Positions 63,393 through 64,000 of a DNA stretch of 64,000 bases are shown in pieces. The translations under genes and the position numbers were made by a program. Within the stretch, counting starts at the first letter, position 1. Each line of letters starts with the position of its first letter. A model generated the notes under the pieces. That model was given only the letters and a program-made list of their open reading frames with translations, had not been told where the DNA came from and did no database searches. This stretch comes from Oasisia sp. SBJ-2009 (lineage: Eukaryota > Annelida > Polychaeta > Sabellida > Siboglinidae), in contig OZ024854.1 in the NCBI GenBank assembly GCA_964017155.1, positions 49,298,567 through 49,362,566 of the forward strand, given 5' to 3'.

Positions 63393-63641
63393 CCCAGACA
63401 GCATGCAAACGTTAATCTAACGTTAATTTAACGTTTGCATTAACGTTTGTTTAACGTCTACGTACGAACGTTTTTTTGCGTTATTTTGCTCGTTTATTTA
63501 ATGTAGATCTACGTTTACTTTCTAACCAAAAAAACAAACCAAAAACTAACATTTCGGGAACGTTAGAGATTTAACCGTAACCAAAATAAAACGGTTATAA
63601 CCAAATGCAAACGTTAATGTAACGTTTGCATGCTATCTGGG
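63393..63641. mobile_element. Complete 249-bp MITE with CCCAGAYAGCATGCAAACGT termini
   Basis: Left CCCAGACAGCATGCAAACGT(TA) and right, inverted, CCCAGATAGCATGCAAACGT(TA) differ at one base. TA flanks both ends (63391-63392 and 63642-63643), suggesting a TA target duplication. The interior repeats AACGTT-type words (TTAACGTTTGC, TAACGTTTG) and contains ATTTTGCTCGTT at 63483-63494, the same 12-base core as the element at 61551-62638. It interrupts CA-rich DNA. Confidence 0.9.
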
Positions 63642-63645
63642 TATG

Positions 63646-63827
63646 CATACACACACTCATACACGTGCACATACATATGCACACACACATATGGGTGTCC
63701 ATACATATACACACACAGATGCACACACAGGTATACACACACACTTACACACATATACAACCAACATACACATACCACGTACATACATAGACACACCACA
63801 TGAACACACACACACCATGTAGATGCA
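63646..63827. repeat. CA-rich microsatellite region, right part
   Basis: Continuation of the CA-rich DNA on the other side of the MITE. Confidence 0.85.
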
Positions 63828-64000
63828 TACAAATTAATTGAGTTTAATATTCTAACGATGGTACAGTGATGGCTCAATTACTGACCTGATACACATAATT
63901 ATGCAATTCCATTTTTATACAAATATCAACCAACGTTGGACCGACATTGGGCCAACAACTCTAAATCAACGTAGTGCTAATATTGGGCCAACGCTGGGGC
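63828..64000. mobile_element. Second, partial copy of the GGGCCAACGTTGG element (runs off the window)
   Basis: 63838-63935 is a diverged direct repeat of 61683-61785 (GAGTTTRATATT, GGTACAG, GTTCAATTAATGAC-like, ACATAATTAT, TTATACAAAT). It is then followed by CAACGTTGG and TTGGGCCAAC words. Its left end is missing against the CA-rich tract. Confidence 0.8.

Overview
This is invertebrate animal nuclear DNA. Coding sequence sits in short GC-rich exons, with consensus splice sites, separated by AT-rich introns. The window is full of dinucleotide microsatellites, minisatellites, SINE-like repeats, LINE remnants, a hAT element and palindromic MITE-like elements. The genome looks like that of a marine lophotrochozoan or invertebrate deuterostome, but nothing here fixes the species.

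Two host genes are supported. (1) On the + strand a complete 15-exon gene runs from an ATG at 26286 to a stop at 51711. Joining the exons by splice phase gives a 694-residue soluble guanylate cyclase subunit of the beta-2 (GUCY1B2) type. It has a heme-binding H-NOX domain with the proximal histidine at residue 105, a PAS-like domain, a coiled coil, a class III cyclase domain with both metal aspartates, and a C-terminal CDIL prenylation-type motif. A TATA/CCAAT-like promoter lies about 0.5 kb upstream, and one intron is GC-AG. (2) On the - strand a two-exon gene (59859 to 54254) encodes a 288-residue protein with two hotdog (acyl thioesterase-like) domains.

Layout: 1-1322, 3' end of a non-LTR retrotransposon. 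1.3-25.7 kb, no convincing host gene: a 46-copy 38-bp minisatellite (6.36-8.11 kb), a 15-bp array, SINE-like repeats, an old satellite at 12.2-12.8 kb, a ~790-bp imperfect palindrome (13.48-14.27 kb), a complete 1326-bp non-autonomous hAT element with a perfect 8-bp target duplication (15.4-16.7 kb), and many AT/GT tracts. 25.7-52.1 kb, the cyclase gene; its introns carry a 795-bp perfect (CGTGG)n array, a 23-bp tandem array, an inverted repeat and repeat pairs. 53.7-54.2 kb, a CR1-like LINE remnant. 54.25-59.86 kb, the hotdog gene with a LINE remnant in its intron. 61.5-64.0 kb, two MITE-like families that share CCCAGAYAGC termini and a 12-base core but are built from different repeated palindromic words.

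The two genes are not functionally linked as far as the sequence shows. The cyclase would make cGMP, probably in response to nitric oxide; the hotdog protein would act on acyl thioesters or be a non-catalytic relative. Most very long open frames in the window are by-products of stop-free tandem repeats.
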